DNA of 64,000 bases from Pandoraea communis (lineage in GTDB: Bacteria; Pseudomonadota; Gammaproteobacteria; Burkholderiales; Burkholderiaceae): the NCBI RefSeq assembly GCF_902459745.1, contig NZ_CABPSJ010000001.1:992001-1056000 (forward strand), in the 5' to 3' direction. Below the pieces are notes generated by a model that was given only the letters and a program-made list of their open reading frames with translations, had not been told where the DNA came from and made no database searches. Numbering within the stretch: the stretch's first letter is position 1; every line of letters begins with the position of its first letter. A program made the position numbers and the translations under genes. Below are positions 52,122-60,628 of the stretch, one piece after another.

Positions 52122-53195
52122 TCAGAAGAAGTGGCGCAGGCCCAGCCGGATGGCAGTCTGATTCGAACCGTTCGCAGGTCCAGGCAGCCCCGAGATCCAA
52201 GCCATGGCAGTGGCATTGCCAGTGGCGCGCTGGTAAATGAGGTTGGTGTAGACGTCCGTGCGCTTCGAGAACGCGTAGTCGAGCGTGAGACCGAACTGTT
52301 GGGCCTTGTTGTCGCCGAGCTGCGCGTTCCCTTTCATGAACTGGTAATCGCCACGCAGCGTGGTCGCCAAGCCGATCGAGTAGTTGACGCCGACCTGGTA
52401 GACATCGACGTGCCCGCCGCTGAACGTGTTGCGGGTGTTGGTGTAGATCGCGTCAAACTGCCATTTGTCGAGCCGATAGCGGCCGCCCACCCCCCAGTTG
52501 CGGATACCGTCGTTGCCGTTGTTGATCGCCGGATCCTTTGCGTACGTGTACGCGGCATTCAGGTTCAGTGGCCCGTACGCATAGTTGACGCCCGCACTGG
52601 TGGTGCTGCGCTGGCCGAAGGACCCCGGCACACCGCCAAGGCCGTACATCACGCCGGCGTTCAGGCCACGATAGTCGGGCGTCATGTACTTCACTGCGTT
52701 GGCGACACGGAACGCGCCGCCAACGCGATTGAAGTCGAGGCCGCCGAAGGGCGTGCCCAAGCCCTGGAAAGGCCCCTGCTGAAGGTTGTAGAGGCTCACG
52801 TAGGCAAGCGACGGGCCGAGGCGCTGAGCCGATAGCGACTCGAACATGAACTCGTATTGATTGCCCAGCGTTACCGTGCCCCATGGCCCTGCCAGGCCCA
52901 GATAGCTCTGCCGCGCGAACGTCCCGCCGCCGATGGACGCGCCGTTCTCCAGCGCAAACTGCCCTTCCAGCTTGAACACGGCCTTGAGTCCGCCGCCCAG
53001 ATCCTCCGAGCCCTGCAGGCCGAACAGGTTCGGCGTTTGCATGCCGGTGGCCAACACGGTGTTGCGCCCGCCCTGCTGGTTTGCCACGTAAGTCACGCCG
53101 GCGTCGATCACGCCGTACAGGTTCACATTGCTTTGCGCCGAGGCCAGCGCAGGCATGCCCAACGCAGCCATACAAATCCATCCAGTTCGCTTCAC
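52122..53195 (-). CDS. Outer-membrane porin, Burkholderiales type
   Basis: A 357-residue trimeric porin. GTG start at 53195 with AGGAG 7 bases upstream. Signal peptide 1-20 (GMPALASA) and mature start QSNVNLYGVIDAGV, typical of the neutral/anionic porins of this order. It contains ARQSYLGLAGPWGTVTLGNQYEFMF (constriction-loop region) and ends with Phe (LRHFF), as needed for outer-membrane assembly. It is 77 bases upstream of the NCS1 permease on the same strand, so outer and inner membrane uptake may be co-expressed. ATAAG/CTTAT motifs lie upstream. Confidence 0.92.
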   Translation of the reverse strand: MKRTGWICMAALGMPALASAQSNVNLYGVIDAGVTYVANQQGGRNTVLATGMQTPNLFGLQGSEDLGGGLKAVFKLEGQFALENGASIGGGTFARQSYLGLAGPWGTVTLGNQYEFMFESLSAQRLGPSLAYVSLYNLQQGPFQGLGTPFGGLDFNRVGGAFRVANAVKYMTPDYRGLNAGVMYGLGGVPGSFGQRSTTSAGVNYAYGPLNLNAAYTYAKDPAINNGNDGIRNWGVGGRYRLDKWQFDAIYTNTRNTFSGGHVDVYQVGVNYSIGLATTLRGDYQFMKGNAQLGDNKAQQFGLTLDYAFSKRTDVYTNLIYQRATGNATAMAWISGLPGPANGSNQTAIRLGLRHFF

Positions 53196-53318
53196 AGCAC
53201 GTCTCCTTGAGTTGTCGTGTCCCCGATTGATGGCGAACGGAACCTGCTTCGCGCCAGCCCGACCACCATGAAACGGAGCTTATGAAGACGAAAATCGCGC
53301 TGACATTGGGTCGTTCAT

Positions 53319-53344
53319 ATAAGCGAATAGATGAGATTACTTAT
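53319..53344. promoter_or_regulatory. ATAAGCGAA/CTTAT element upstream of porin
   Basis: ATAAGCGAA at 53319-53327 is identical to nine bases of the palindrome at 58728, and CTTAT follows at 53340-53344. It lies about 125-150 bases upstream of the porin start. Candidate site for the response regulator at 49893. Confidence 0.5.
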
Positions 53345-53379
53345 GCGTGCGATGGCTAAGCGCATCCCGAAATAAAAAA

Positions 53380-53398
53380 CGCCGCTCATGTGGCGGCG
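53380..53398 (-). terminator. Terminator of the Rieske oxygenase operon
   Basis: CGCCGC pairs with GCGGCG with a 7-base loop, and on the minus strand is followed by TTTTTTATTT. It lies about 30 bases past the stop of the NTF2-like gene. Confidence 0.75.
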
Positions 53399-53428
53399 CA
53401 TCAAACCCTTTTCCAGTCATCGGTTCCG

Positions 53429-53929
53429 CTATTGCGCGGCAGGCCCCATCGGCCGCCAATCGGCGTCGTGCCGGTGCATCAACTGAAGATCGAGCAACAC
53501 GTGCGCGAAACGCCATTGCCCGTCCTCGAACACGACCTGACTCTCATACCAACCGCCGATCCAGTGCGCCGCAGGGGGCGCGTTCCCGGCATCGCCCTGC
53601 CGCACTTGCGCCAGCTCCCACAGGTACCAGCGGCAAGTGCCGGTGCATAGATCGTCATTGATCTCCACGAGAGGTGCGACCATGTAGTGCAAGGTCCAGA
53701 CGATCTGCTCCGCCCCTATGCGGGCGAGTTCCTTCGCGATAACGTCCCTTCCCTGATAGCTTCCGAAGCCGCGCGCTTCCCATGTGGCGTCGCGGCTGAA
53801 CAGCGGCGCCATGATCTCGGGATCGTTGCGGCGATCCGCACCGCGGGCGTAATGCCCAACGAGTTGCGTCACGGCGAGCGCCGCTTCGAGCCGGGCGACG
53901 CGCCGCGAAAGTGTCGATGACGATGCCAT
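53429..53929 (-). CDS. NTF2/SnoaL-like protein, probable oxygenase small subunit
   Basis: A 166-residue cone-shaped alpha+beta protein of the SnoaL/ring-hydroxylating-dioxygenase beta fold. ALAVTQLVGHYARGADRRNDPEIMAPLFSRDATWE at about 16-50 and WIGGWYESQVVFEDGQWRFAHV at about 125-147 are typical. It is encoded with a Rieske oxygenase large subunit, so it is probably the structural beta partner or a separate isomerase-like enzyme. GGGAGG sets the ATG at 53929. It follows the 113-residue unknown gene by 69 bases. Confidence 0.75.
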   Translation of the reverse strand: MASSSTLSRRVARLEAALAVTQLVGHYARGADRRNDPEIMAPLFSRDATWEARGFGSYQGRDVIAKELARIGAEQIVWTLHYMVAPLVEINDDLCTGTCRWYLWELAQVRQGDAGNAPPAAHWIGGWYESQVVFEDGQWRFAHVLLDLQLMHRHDADWRPMGPAAQ

Positions 53930-53998
53930 CCTGCCTCCCTTGCAACCCGTCCGGTGACGCCGCGCCCCCAGGCGACGCCGCCGGACTTGGTGCATGCG

Positions 53999-54340
53999 TC
54001 AGTTGACCAGATTGCCGTGCTCGGCCACGAAGCGCGACTCATCGAAGCTGTATGGCACTTTCGGATCCCCGCCATAGAGTTCGATGTGCGGTGCGACCTC
54101 GGCGAGCGACAACGCGAGCGAGAACAGTCGTCCAGCCTCTCCCGGCATTTCGCCCAGCGGATACCTGTCGAGGTGCGCGAGGATCGTCGGAAGATGCGGC
54201 AGCATGTTGTCGTAGAAGTTGCGCAGCTCGCCACGCGACGAGGTGATGCGGCGTTGCTGGCGCTCGTTTTGCGTCGCCAGCGCCCAACGCGCGACAAGCG
54301 GTTCGAGCATCTCGAAACCCTTGGGGAGTGTTTGTTCCAT
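53999..54340 (-). CDS. Conserved small protein of the Rieske cluster, unknown function
   Basis: A 113-residue soluble, helical protein (GEAGRLFSLALSLAEVAPHIELYGG; FYDNMLPHLPTILAHLDRYPLGEM) with no family I recognise. The ATG at 54340 has GGAG 9 bases upstream; an ATG at 54358 overlaps the stop of the Rieske gene (ATGA) and is possible. It sits between large-subunit and NTF2-like genes on the same strand, which makes it a probable accessory or subunit of the oxygenase system. No metal motif is visible. Confidence 0.7.
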   Translation of the reverse strand: MEQTLPKGFEMLEPLVARWALATQNERQQRRITSSRGELRNFYDNMLPHLPTILAHLDRYPLGEMPGEAGRLFSLALSLAEVAPHIELYGGDPKVPYSFDESRFVAEHGNLVN

Positions 54341-54354
54341 GACGTTCGTCTCCT

Positions 54355-55557
54355 TCATTGTTCCATGTACTTTTCAAGCACCTTGTACCCGTGGCGCAGG
54401 AGAATCTCTTCGTCCTGCAGGAACATGTGCTGCTTGGCGCCGGACTCAAGCGCAGCGTGGGTATCTTCCATCGTCGCGGTGTCCTCCAGCCAGGCGTTGC
54501 GCTGGAGCACTTGCGCGAACTCGATGGCCCAGCGCTCGCTGTTGGTCTTCGGCGGCTTCACGTAATACTTGCCTTCCCACATCGTCTTGTTGTGTGCGAC
54601 CGGCCAGAACTGGTGCGTGAACCAGATGCCCTCCGAGATGTGGATCAGGATGTTCGGGAACACCACACTCAGTTCGAACGAGAAGTCATCGCGCCGGCCT
54701 GGGTTGACGCCGGTCGGCAGCATCGACGAACTGCGCTGTGACACGAGCGATGCCCCAGAGATACCGTTGGCGACGCCAGCCACCGGCGTAGGCGTAGCGT
54801 TGAGCGTGAGGCAGATGCCCGTTGTTCGATGATCGCCGAACAGCGCGACATCGGACAGCCCGGTGGAGAACACGTTCGGAAACGACCCCGCATGGATAGT
54901 CGAGACGTGATAAGCCTCCGAGAATGCATCGAGCGCAATCTTCCAGTTGCAGTCCAGCATCGTGTTGTAGCTGAAGCACTGCGACATTTCCTGGTACGGG
55001 TAACCGCTCAGGTGCTGGCCGATGCCGCCAAGGTAGTCTTGCAGCGTGCGCTCCGGCTGCGCCGCGAGGTTGATGAAGATGAAGCCTTCCCACACATCCG
55101 TGTGCACCGGCGTCAGGCCGCCGGAAGACTTTTCGAAGCAGGGCGGGAAGCGCTCCTCTTCGGGCACCTGCACCAGCTTGCCTTCCCCGTCGTACACCCA
55201 GCCGTGGAAGCGGCATGTCACGACGGCGGCCTTGTTCCGGCCATAGGTTTCCTCACCGTGTTCGACGATCACCTTGTTGCCGCGATGCGAGCACGTATTG
55301 TGAAAACCCCGAACCTTGCCATCCTTGCCGTGGATCAGGATCACCGACGTCTTTGCGAAGTGAATCTTCTTGACCTTGTAGTCACCAATGTTCGGAATCT
55401 CCTCGACGCGCCCCACCTTGAGCCATGTGTTCATGAACACACGCTCCTTCTCACGCTCGAAGAACGCCGGAGAAACGCAGGGCTCGACCGGAATCGGCTC
55501 GGTGCCGAGTTCGGGGTACTTCGCCGCCCAGCGCAGCGTGTTGTCTGTTGTATCCAT
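54355..55557 (-). CDS. Rieske non-heme iron oxygenase, large (alpha) subunit
   Basis: A 400-residue aromatic-ring hydroxylating oxygenase. The Rieske [2Fe-2S] ligands are Cys89 and His91 (NTCSHRG) and Cys115 and His118 (CRFHGW). The catalytic iron site has DCNWKIALDAFSEAYHVSTIH, with the usual Glu-x-Tyr-His-x4-His spacing near 212-220. GGAGGAG before the ATG at 55557 fixes the start. It would add O2 to an aromatic ring using electrons from the ferredoxin (58899) and reductase (59242). The 58-base gap to the formamidase gene suggests one transcript. The substrate is unknown; context points to an N-containing aromatic such as an aniline or anthranilate-like compound. Confidence 0.9.
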   Translation of the reverse strand: MDTTDNTLRWAAKYPELGTEPIPVEPCVSPAFFEREKERVFMNTWLKVGRVEEIPNIGDYKVKKIHFAKTSVILIHGKDGKVRGFHNTCSHRGNKVIVEHGEETYGRNKAAVVTCRFHGWVYDGEGKLVQVPEEERFPPCFEKSSGGLTPVHTDVWEGFIFINLAAQPERTLQDYLGGIGQHLSGYPYQEMSQCFSYNTMLDCNWKIALDAFSEAYHVSTIHAGSFPNVFSTGLSDVALFGDHRTTGICLTLNATPTPVAGVANGISGASLVSQRSSSMLPTGVNPGRRDDFSFELSVVFPNILIHISEGIWFTHQFWPVAHNKTMWEGKYYVKPPKTNSERWAIEFAQVLQRNAWLEDTATMEDTHAALESGAKQHMFLQDEEILLRHGYKVLEKYMEQ

Positions 55558-55615
55558 TACCGCTCCTCCTGAAAAATGATTGACTCGTAGTCGTAGAAAG
55601 TTCGCGCGATCCGGC

Positions 55616-56956
55616 TCATGCGCCTGCCACGCCGTCCTCGTCGAGTCCGTACTGCGCGCGCGCGAGATGCGCGATGCCGAGACGTTCGAGAATCGACATC
55701 GGACAAAGGAACGTGACCCGTACCACGCCGGGCAGGCGGCTGATTTCGATGGAACCCGCGATCGTCGCGCGATTGAGGATTTCGTCGTAGGGCAGGCCCG
55801 TGACGCGCGCCGCCCGCTCGAGGCCAACCTTGGTCGCTTCGTTGAGTGTGGGCGCCGAGCCGATGAAGGTAATCGGCGCGTTCGCCTCGATCGTCGCCTG
55901 GCCGTAACGCGCGCCGAGCGCACGCACGTGGGCACGTTGTGCAGCGGTCATCGGGCGGGCCATCGGCGGCAAGTCGTCCGGGCGCTGAAAAAGAATCGGC
56001 CCGTCGATCGCCAGCCCCTTGATGACTTCCACCTGCAACTCGACCTCGCCGGCAACATCGGTCGCATGTCCCGCGACCTCGCCATTGCCCTGCTGAGCGT
56101 GCATATCGCCCATGTACACGCCCGCACCCGGCACCTTCACCGGGCAGATGACAATGGCCCCTTCGCGCACGCTGTTGGTGTCCATGTGGCCATCCGTCTT
56201 GTGGGCCTCCAGCGCCTCGCGCGACAAGCCGAAAGCGTGCGGTGCATCGACAAGGAACGCGCCGAAGTCACCGGCGTTGTGCGAATCCGGAATGTCCTGC
56301 GACGGCATCGTGCCGATGTTGCCCAGGAACGGTTGCATATGGGCCGCCACGCCGCTCATATCCGCGCGGGCGAGCGACAGGATCGAGTGCTGCTCGGACA
56401 GTTCAGGCAATCGCGCGAGCTGGCTTGGCGCGCGAGCGATCCTCTGTGCCGCCTGCGCGTCGACGGTGAGCGAGACGCGGTTCTCGCGGTCGAGAACGAT
56501 CACGTAACCGTGGCTGAAGCGAAACGCGTTGACCTCGGCGCCGCAAACGTCGCAACGGATCGCCTCGTCCCCGGTGCCCGTCACATGGCTCGAAGGGCTT
56601 GGCGTTCCACATGCGGAGCAGAGCTTCGCCACGAACGGGTCGCCGATGTAGCGGCCCTCGACAAACTCCATGACGCCAGACGACGTGGCCAGCGACGTGA
56701 CCTCGCAGCGCAGAATCTTCAGCGCGACGGCATCGCCGATCTCCGCCCCTTCGACGGCGACCGGCTGCGTGACCTCGTGCCCCCCCTGGAAGATCGGCGT
56801 GATCATCGGCCCCCAGCAGCCGGGCGGCGTGCCGGTGACGATGCGCCCGCCGTCCCGGACCGGGCCAAGCATGGCTTCGCGCGGACCGATCACGCCGCGG
56901 GTGTAGGAATTGACAGATACGACTTCCTGGGGCGCTGCCGGCTGTTCGTGACTCAT
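55616..56956 (-). CDS. fmdA: Acetamidase/formamidase with inserted zinc ribbon
   Basis: A 446-residue FmdA-family amidase that hydrolyses formamide or similar short amides. Family blocks are GPREAMLGPVRDGGRIVTGTPPGCWGP, VYMGDMHAQQGNGEVAG and VRVTFLCPM. Between residues 113 and 138 two CxxC pairs (Cys113/116 and Cys135/138) form a probable zinc ribbon, which formamide-only members lack as far as I recall. GAGGA sets the ATG at 56956. First gene of the minus-strand operon with the Rieske oxygenase. In indole breakdown N-formylanthranilate must lose its formyl group, so this enzyme could serve there; that role is inferred. Confidence 0.85.
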   Translation of the reverse strand: MSHEQPAAPQEVVSVNSYTRGVIGPREAMLGPVRDGGRIVTGTPPGCWGPMITPIFQGGHEVTQPVAVEGAEIGDAVALKILRCEVTSLATSSGVMEFVEGRYIGDPFVAKLCSACGTPSPSSHVTGTGDEAIRCDVCGAEVNAFRFSHGYVIVLDRENRVSLTVDAQAAQRIARAPSQLARLPELSEQHSILSLARADMSGVAAHMQPFLGNIGTMPSQDIPDSHNAGDFGAFLVDAPHAFGLSREALEAHKTDGHMDTNSVREGAIVICPVKVPGAGVYMGDMHAQQGNGEVAGHATDVAGEVELQVEVIKGLAIDGPILFQRPDDLPPMARPMTAAQRAHVRALGARYGQATIEANAPITFIGSAPTLNEATKVGLERAARVTGLPYDEILNRATIAGSIEISRLPGVVRVTFLCPMSILERLGIAHLARAQYGLDEDGVAGA

Positions 56957-57092
56957 GGGGGTGTCCTCTATCCTCGTTTGTGACGCCAACCGGAAACCGA
57001 ATTCCAGTAGCGAAGTGCGCATTGATGTTGGATTCAAGCGTACGGAAATCGCCCTGATGCGGTTATCCGGTCGGATATTTACCGAGTTAGGG

Positions 57093-57105
57093 GATAACAC
57101 TTATC
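57093..57105. promoter_or_regulatory. GATAACACTTATC palindrome between divergent operons
   Basis: The arms GATAA/TTATC flank CAC. AACACTTAT (57096-57104) occurs again at 58737-58745. It lies between the formamidase/Rieske operon and the kinase gene, about 70 bases before the kinase start and about 140 before the formamidase start. Candidate response-regulator box. Confidence 0.6.
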
Positions 57106-57174
57106 GATGCGCGTCACGCGGTTGGAAGGCGGGGGTGGGTGCTATGCTCAATCCGACATCGCGAGGCCACGACC

Positions 57175-58731
57175 ATGAAATTCGTCAACTACTTGAGCCG
57201 GACCAACTACCAGGAGGTCTTCCTCTACGCGAACGACATCATGGTGATCCACGACAAGAACACCGGCGAAATCCTCGAGGCGAACCTCAGCGCATGCCAG
57301 ATGTACGGCCATACGGTCGAGGAACTGCGTGGCATGTCGATTGGCGAACTCACACGCAATCACTTTCCCTATGACACCGAGGCGGGTCTGCGCCGTGTGT
57401 GGGAAGCACGCGACTCGAAAGGCAGCGTGATCTTCGAATGGGTCATCCGCAATGCCCAGGGACATGAGACGCCGGTCGAAGTCAGCCTCAAGCTCATTAC
57501 GCTCAATGGCGTGGAGCGCGTGATCGCGATGGCGCGGGACATTACCGAGCGCCGGCAGGCTGAGGTTGCACTCAGGGAGAAGGAACGCTATTACCGCAAG
57601 CTGATCGAGAGTTCGTCCGACGGTGTCGCTATCCTGTCGGAGAGCGGCATCATCCGCTTCCTGGGGCCGTCCATTCGCACGCTGCTTGGCGTGTCCGAGC
57701 GTCAGCTCACCGGGCGCTCGGTGTATTCGTTCATCGCGCAAGACGAGGCGGCGTCCATTCGGGAAGCGCTATCCTCGCTTGCCGCAGGCGCCAGCACCAA
57801 CCTCAGCTATCGTCTCCAGCACCGCAATGGCGCGTGGCGCATTTATGAAGCGCGCTGCCGCAACCTGTTGGCGGATCCGTCGGTGCAGGGCATCCTCGTG
57901 AACTTCCGCGACATCACCGAGCGCGTGAAGGTGGAAGAGATGGCCAGAGCGCGGGAATATCAATTAAGCCGTATCGCGCGCATCTCGACGACGGGCGAGA
58001 TGGCCACGGCGCTCGCACATGAGTTGAATCAGCCGTTTTTCGCGATCGTCAATTTCGTCGCGGGATGCCGCCGGCGCATCCAGGCCGGGCAATATTCCAG
58101 CGCCGACTTGCTGCAAATTCTCGAACTGACCCAGCACGAAGCCGAGCGCGCGGGAAAAATCATCAACAAGGTGCGCGAATTCACGTGCAACCGAACCTAT
58201 CAGCGCCAGGTCATCGACCTGCGCGACCTCGTGCATGACCTTGCGGACCTGATCGCGCTCAAAGCGCAGCAGAATGACGTCACGGTGCACTACCGCATGG
58301 ACGATGCACCGTGCCTGGTCGAGTGCGACGACGTGCTGATCCAACAAGTCGTGATCAACCTCGCGGTCAATGGCATCGACGCCATGGCAAGCGCACCGCC
58401 GGACTCGCGAGAGCTGTGCATTTCCGTGAGCCAGCGTCCGAACCAGTGCATGCAGATCACGGTGGCCGACAGCGGCCCGGGCCTGCCTCGCATCAGTCCC
58501 GATCAGATCTTCGCGTCGTTCTTCTCAACCAAGAACGACGGCCTTGGCATCGGCTTATCGCTGTGCAGGTCGATCGTCGACACGCACGGCGGGCATCTGT
58601 GGGTCACGAGTTCGGTCGTGCCGAAGCAAACGCGCGTTCATGTCATGCTGCCGCGCACACGCCCCAACGGCGATATCGACTCGCCGCCTCACGGTTCGGC
58701 AAGCGCGCCTGCGAGTGCTTCCCCGGAATAA
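57175..58731 (+). CDS. Soluble PAS-domain sensor histidine kinase
   Basis: A 518-residue kinase with no membrane helix, so it senses a cytoplasmic signal. Two PAS domains are at about 12-125 and 136-252. The phospho-acceptor His282 is in ALAHELNQPF, the FixL/DctB-type H-box. The ATPase domain has INLAVNGIDAM (N box), DSGPGLP (G1) and DGLGIGLSLCRSIVDTHGG (G2). GAGG before the ATG at 57175 sets the start. No receiver is fused or adjacent; the FixJ-type regulator at 49893 is the likely partner, as in StyS/StyR- or TodS/TodT-controlled aromatic pathways. The gene is divergent from the formamidase gene. Confidence 0.9.
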   Translation: MKFVNYLSRTNYQEVFLYANDIMVIHDKNTGEILEANLSACQMYGHTVEELRGMSIGELTRNHFPYDTEAGLRRVWEARDSKGSVIFEWVIRNAQGHETPVEVSLKLITLNGVERVIAMARDITERRQAEVALREKERYYRKLIESSSDGVAILSESGIIRFLGPSIRTLLGVSERQLTGRSVYSFIAQDEAASIREALSSLAAGASTNLSYRLQHRNGAWRIYEARCRNLLADPSVQGILVNFRDITERVKVEEMARAREYQLSRIARISTTGEMATALAHELNQPFFAIVNFVAGCRRRIQAGQYSSADLLQILELTQHEAERAGKIINKVREFTCNRTYQRQVIDLRDLVHDLADLIALKAQQNDVTVHYRMDDAPCLVECDDVLIQQVVINLAVNGIDAMASAPPDSRELCISVSQRPNQCMQITVADSGPGLPRISPDQIFASFFSTKNDGLGIGLSLCRSIVDTHGGHLWVTSSVVPKQTRVHVMLPRTRPNGDIDSPPHGSASAPASASPE

Positions 58732-58745
58732 GCGAAAACACTTAT
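58728..58745. promoter_or_regulatory. ATAAG-N8-CTTAT palindrome before the ferredoxin operon
   Basis: The arms ATAAG and CTTAT are separated by CGAAAACA. It overlaps the end of the kinase gene and is about 155 bases upstream of the Rieske ferredoxin start. It shares ATAAGCGAA with 53319 and AACACTTAT with 57096, so three promoters of the region carry related boxes. Confidence 0.6.
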
Positions 58746-58898
58746 TCGCTAAGCAGTCGATCCAATTTGCGGCGCCTCTGCGCAACGCTACCCTGATTCC
58801 ACGATTCAAATGGTCGCGCGCAAGCGCAGGCGCCCCGTGCATCACCGATGCGCGTATGCCTGCGTCATGCGCGTGCGCGGGCATCAGGAGACGCCATC

Positions 58899-59228
58899 AT
58901 GACGGTAGCCGACCAAGTCATTCAATTTCTCTGCAAGACCTCCGACGTACCGGAAGGGGGCGCCAAACGCATCGAACTGGCCGGTCGAAGGCCGCTCGCC
59001 GTCTTCAATCTCGAAGGAAGCTTCCATGTGACGGACGACACCTGTACGCATGGCGAAGCATCGCTTTGCGACGGTGAGATCGATGGCGATGTGGTCGAGT
59101 GCCCATTCCATCAGGGCGCGTTCGACATCCGCACGGGCAAGCCCGCCGGCGCGCCATGCACGATTCCGCTCAGGACGTATGCGGTTGTCGTCGAGCGCGA
59201 CGACGTGAGTATTCGTATCGACGACTGA
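58899..59228 (+). CDS. Rieske-type [2Fe-2S] ferredoxin
   Basis: A 109-residue electron carrier. Rieske ligands are in DTCTHGEA (Cys, His) and CPFHQGAF (Cys, His), as in BphF/NdoA-type ferredoxins. GGAG 8 bases before the ATG at 58899. It passes electrons from the reductase encoded 13 bases downstream to the Rieske oxygenase encoded on the other strand. The start of the plus-strand operon. Confidence 0.9.
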   Translation: MTVADQVIQFLCKTSDVPEGGAKRIELAGRRPLAVFNLEGSFHVTDDTCTHGEASLCDGEIDGDVVECPFHQGAFDIRTGKPAGAPCTIPLRTYAVVVERDDVSIRIDD

Positions 59229-59241
59229 CAGGGGAACGGAA

Positions 59242-60258
59242 ATGCGCGAGATCACTGTCGAGGGGACGTCGTATCAATTTTCGTGCGACAGCGGCGATAC
59301 GGTGCTCGGCGGCGGCTTGCGCGCCGGGCTTGGCATGCCTTACGAATGCGCGGTGGGTGCGTGCGGAACGTGCAAGTTCGAACTGCTCGAAGGCGAGATC
59401 GAAGAGGGATGGAGCGCGGCACCTGGATTGTCGGAGCGCGATCGCGCCAAGGGACGCAAGCTCGCTTGCCAGTGCAGGCCGAAGGGCGACTGCCGTATCA
59501 AGATCCGGCTCGACGATGCATGCCGGCCGATCATCGGGCCACGCAAGTTCGATGCCGTTCTCGTGGCGAGCGAGGACGTGACGCACGACATCCGCGAGTT
59601 CCGCTTTCGAGGCACATCGCCGGCGGCGTTCCTGCCGGGGCAGTTTGCCTTGCTTCACCTCCCTGGCGTGCCCGGCGTTCGGGCGTACTCCATGGCGAAT
59701 CTGGCCAACGACGAAGGGGATTGGCACTTTCAGGTGCGCCGCGTCGAAGGCGGCGCCGGTTCGGCGGCATTGTTTGACCGGCTCTCGCATGGCGCGCGAA
59801 TTCAGATCGACGGTCCCTATGGCGCGGCTCATCTTCGCACCGACGCGGCACGCGATGTCGTGTGCGTGGCGGGGGGGTCCGGACTCGCGCCGATGCTTTC
59901 GATCGCTCGGGGCATGTCGCAATCCGGCATGCTCGACACGCAGCACCTGCACTTCTTTTACGGAGGGCGGGAGGCGCGCGACGTTTGCGGTGAAGCGCAA
60001 TTGCGCAGCCTGCAAGGCTACGGAGACCGTATCCGTTTCTATCCGGTCGTGTCGGCACCCAACGAGGGGAATGGCACGACATGGGAGGGGCGCACGGGCT
60101 TCGTCCATCAGCATGTCGAGGAAGTGATCGGCGCGCACATGCAGGCGTGCGAGTTCTATATGGCCGGGCCACCGCGAATGATCCACGCGATGCAGGACAT
60201 GCTGCACGTGCGCCACGCGGTGCCGCCGGCGCAAGTTCACTTCGACCGCTTCTTCTGA
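59242..60258 (+). CDS. Ferredoxin reductase with plant-type [2Fe-2S], FAD and NAD domains
   Basis: A 338-residue electron-transfer protein of the class IB/BenC type. An N-terminal plant-type cluster (CAVGACGTC near 36-44, plus a Cys in KLACQC near 78) is followed by a flavin domain (RAYSMAN, about 150) and an NAD(P)H domain (VVCVAGGSGLAPML near 206, and FYMAGPPRMI). It feeds the Rieske ferredoxin. A reductase with its own plant-type cluster plus a separate Rieske ferredoxin defines a three-component type III-like dioxygenase. Confidence 0.9.
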   Translation: MREITVEGTSYQFSCDSGDTVLGGGLRAGLGMPYECAVGACGTCKFELLEGEIEEGWSAAPGLSERDRAKGRKLACQCRPKGDCRIKIRLDDACRPIIGPRKFDAVLVASEDVTHDIREFRFRGTSPAAFLPGQFALLHLPGVPGVRAYSMANLANDEGDWHFQVRRVEGGAGSAALFDRLSHGARIQIDGPYGAAHLRTDAARDVVCVAGGSGLAPMLSIARGMSQSGMLDTQHLHFFYGGREARDVCGEAQLRSLQGYGDRIRFYPVVSAPNEGNGTTWEGRTGFVHQHVEEVIGAHMQACEFYMAGPPRMIHAMQDMLHVRHAVPPAQVHFDRFF

Positions 60259-60290
60259 GCCGCGCCCCTGTGGCGCACGGAATCACTCTT

Positions 60291-60554
60291 ATGGAAACGA
60301 CCGACGCCGTTGGCCTGCTGGCGGGACTCCTCACCACCGTTTCGTTCATACCGCAGGTCGTCAAGATCTGGCGCTCGCGTTCCGCGCGCGATATCTCGTA
60401 TGGCATGTACGCGTGCTTCATCGCGGGCGTGAGCCTGTGGCTGTACTACGGCATCGCTATCGGCGCCCGCCCGATCGCCCTCAACAACGCGGTGGTCCTA
60501 CTGCTGGCCATCGTCATCGTCGTGCTGAAGCTGCGCTTCGAACGGGCACGGTGA
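60291..60554 (+). CDS. SemiSWEET-type small transporter
   Basis: An 87-residue three-helix membrane protein of the SemiSWEET/MtN3 family. The PQ motif is in SFIPQVVKIW near 20-29, SARDISYGMYA follows, and a last helix (LNNAVVLLLAIVIVVLKLRF) ends the chain. Dimers form sugar uniporters in other bacteria. Its place inside an aromatic-degradation operon, between reductase and ferredoxin genes, is odd; it may move an aromatic acid or sugar-like intermediate. No strong ribosome site was found. Confidence 0.78.
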   Translation: METTDAVGLLAGLLTTVSFIPQVVKIWRSRSARDISYGMYACFIAGVSLWLYYGIAIGARPIALNNAVVLLLAIVIVVLKLRFERAR

Positions 60555-60628
60555 CAACGGGCACGCGCGAAACGCGGGGGCGTGGCATCCATACGTCGAG
60601 ACAGGACGGAAAGTCCGGGAGACATGAG

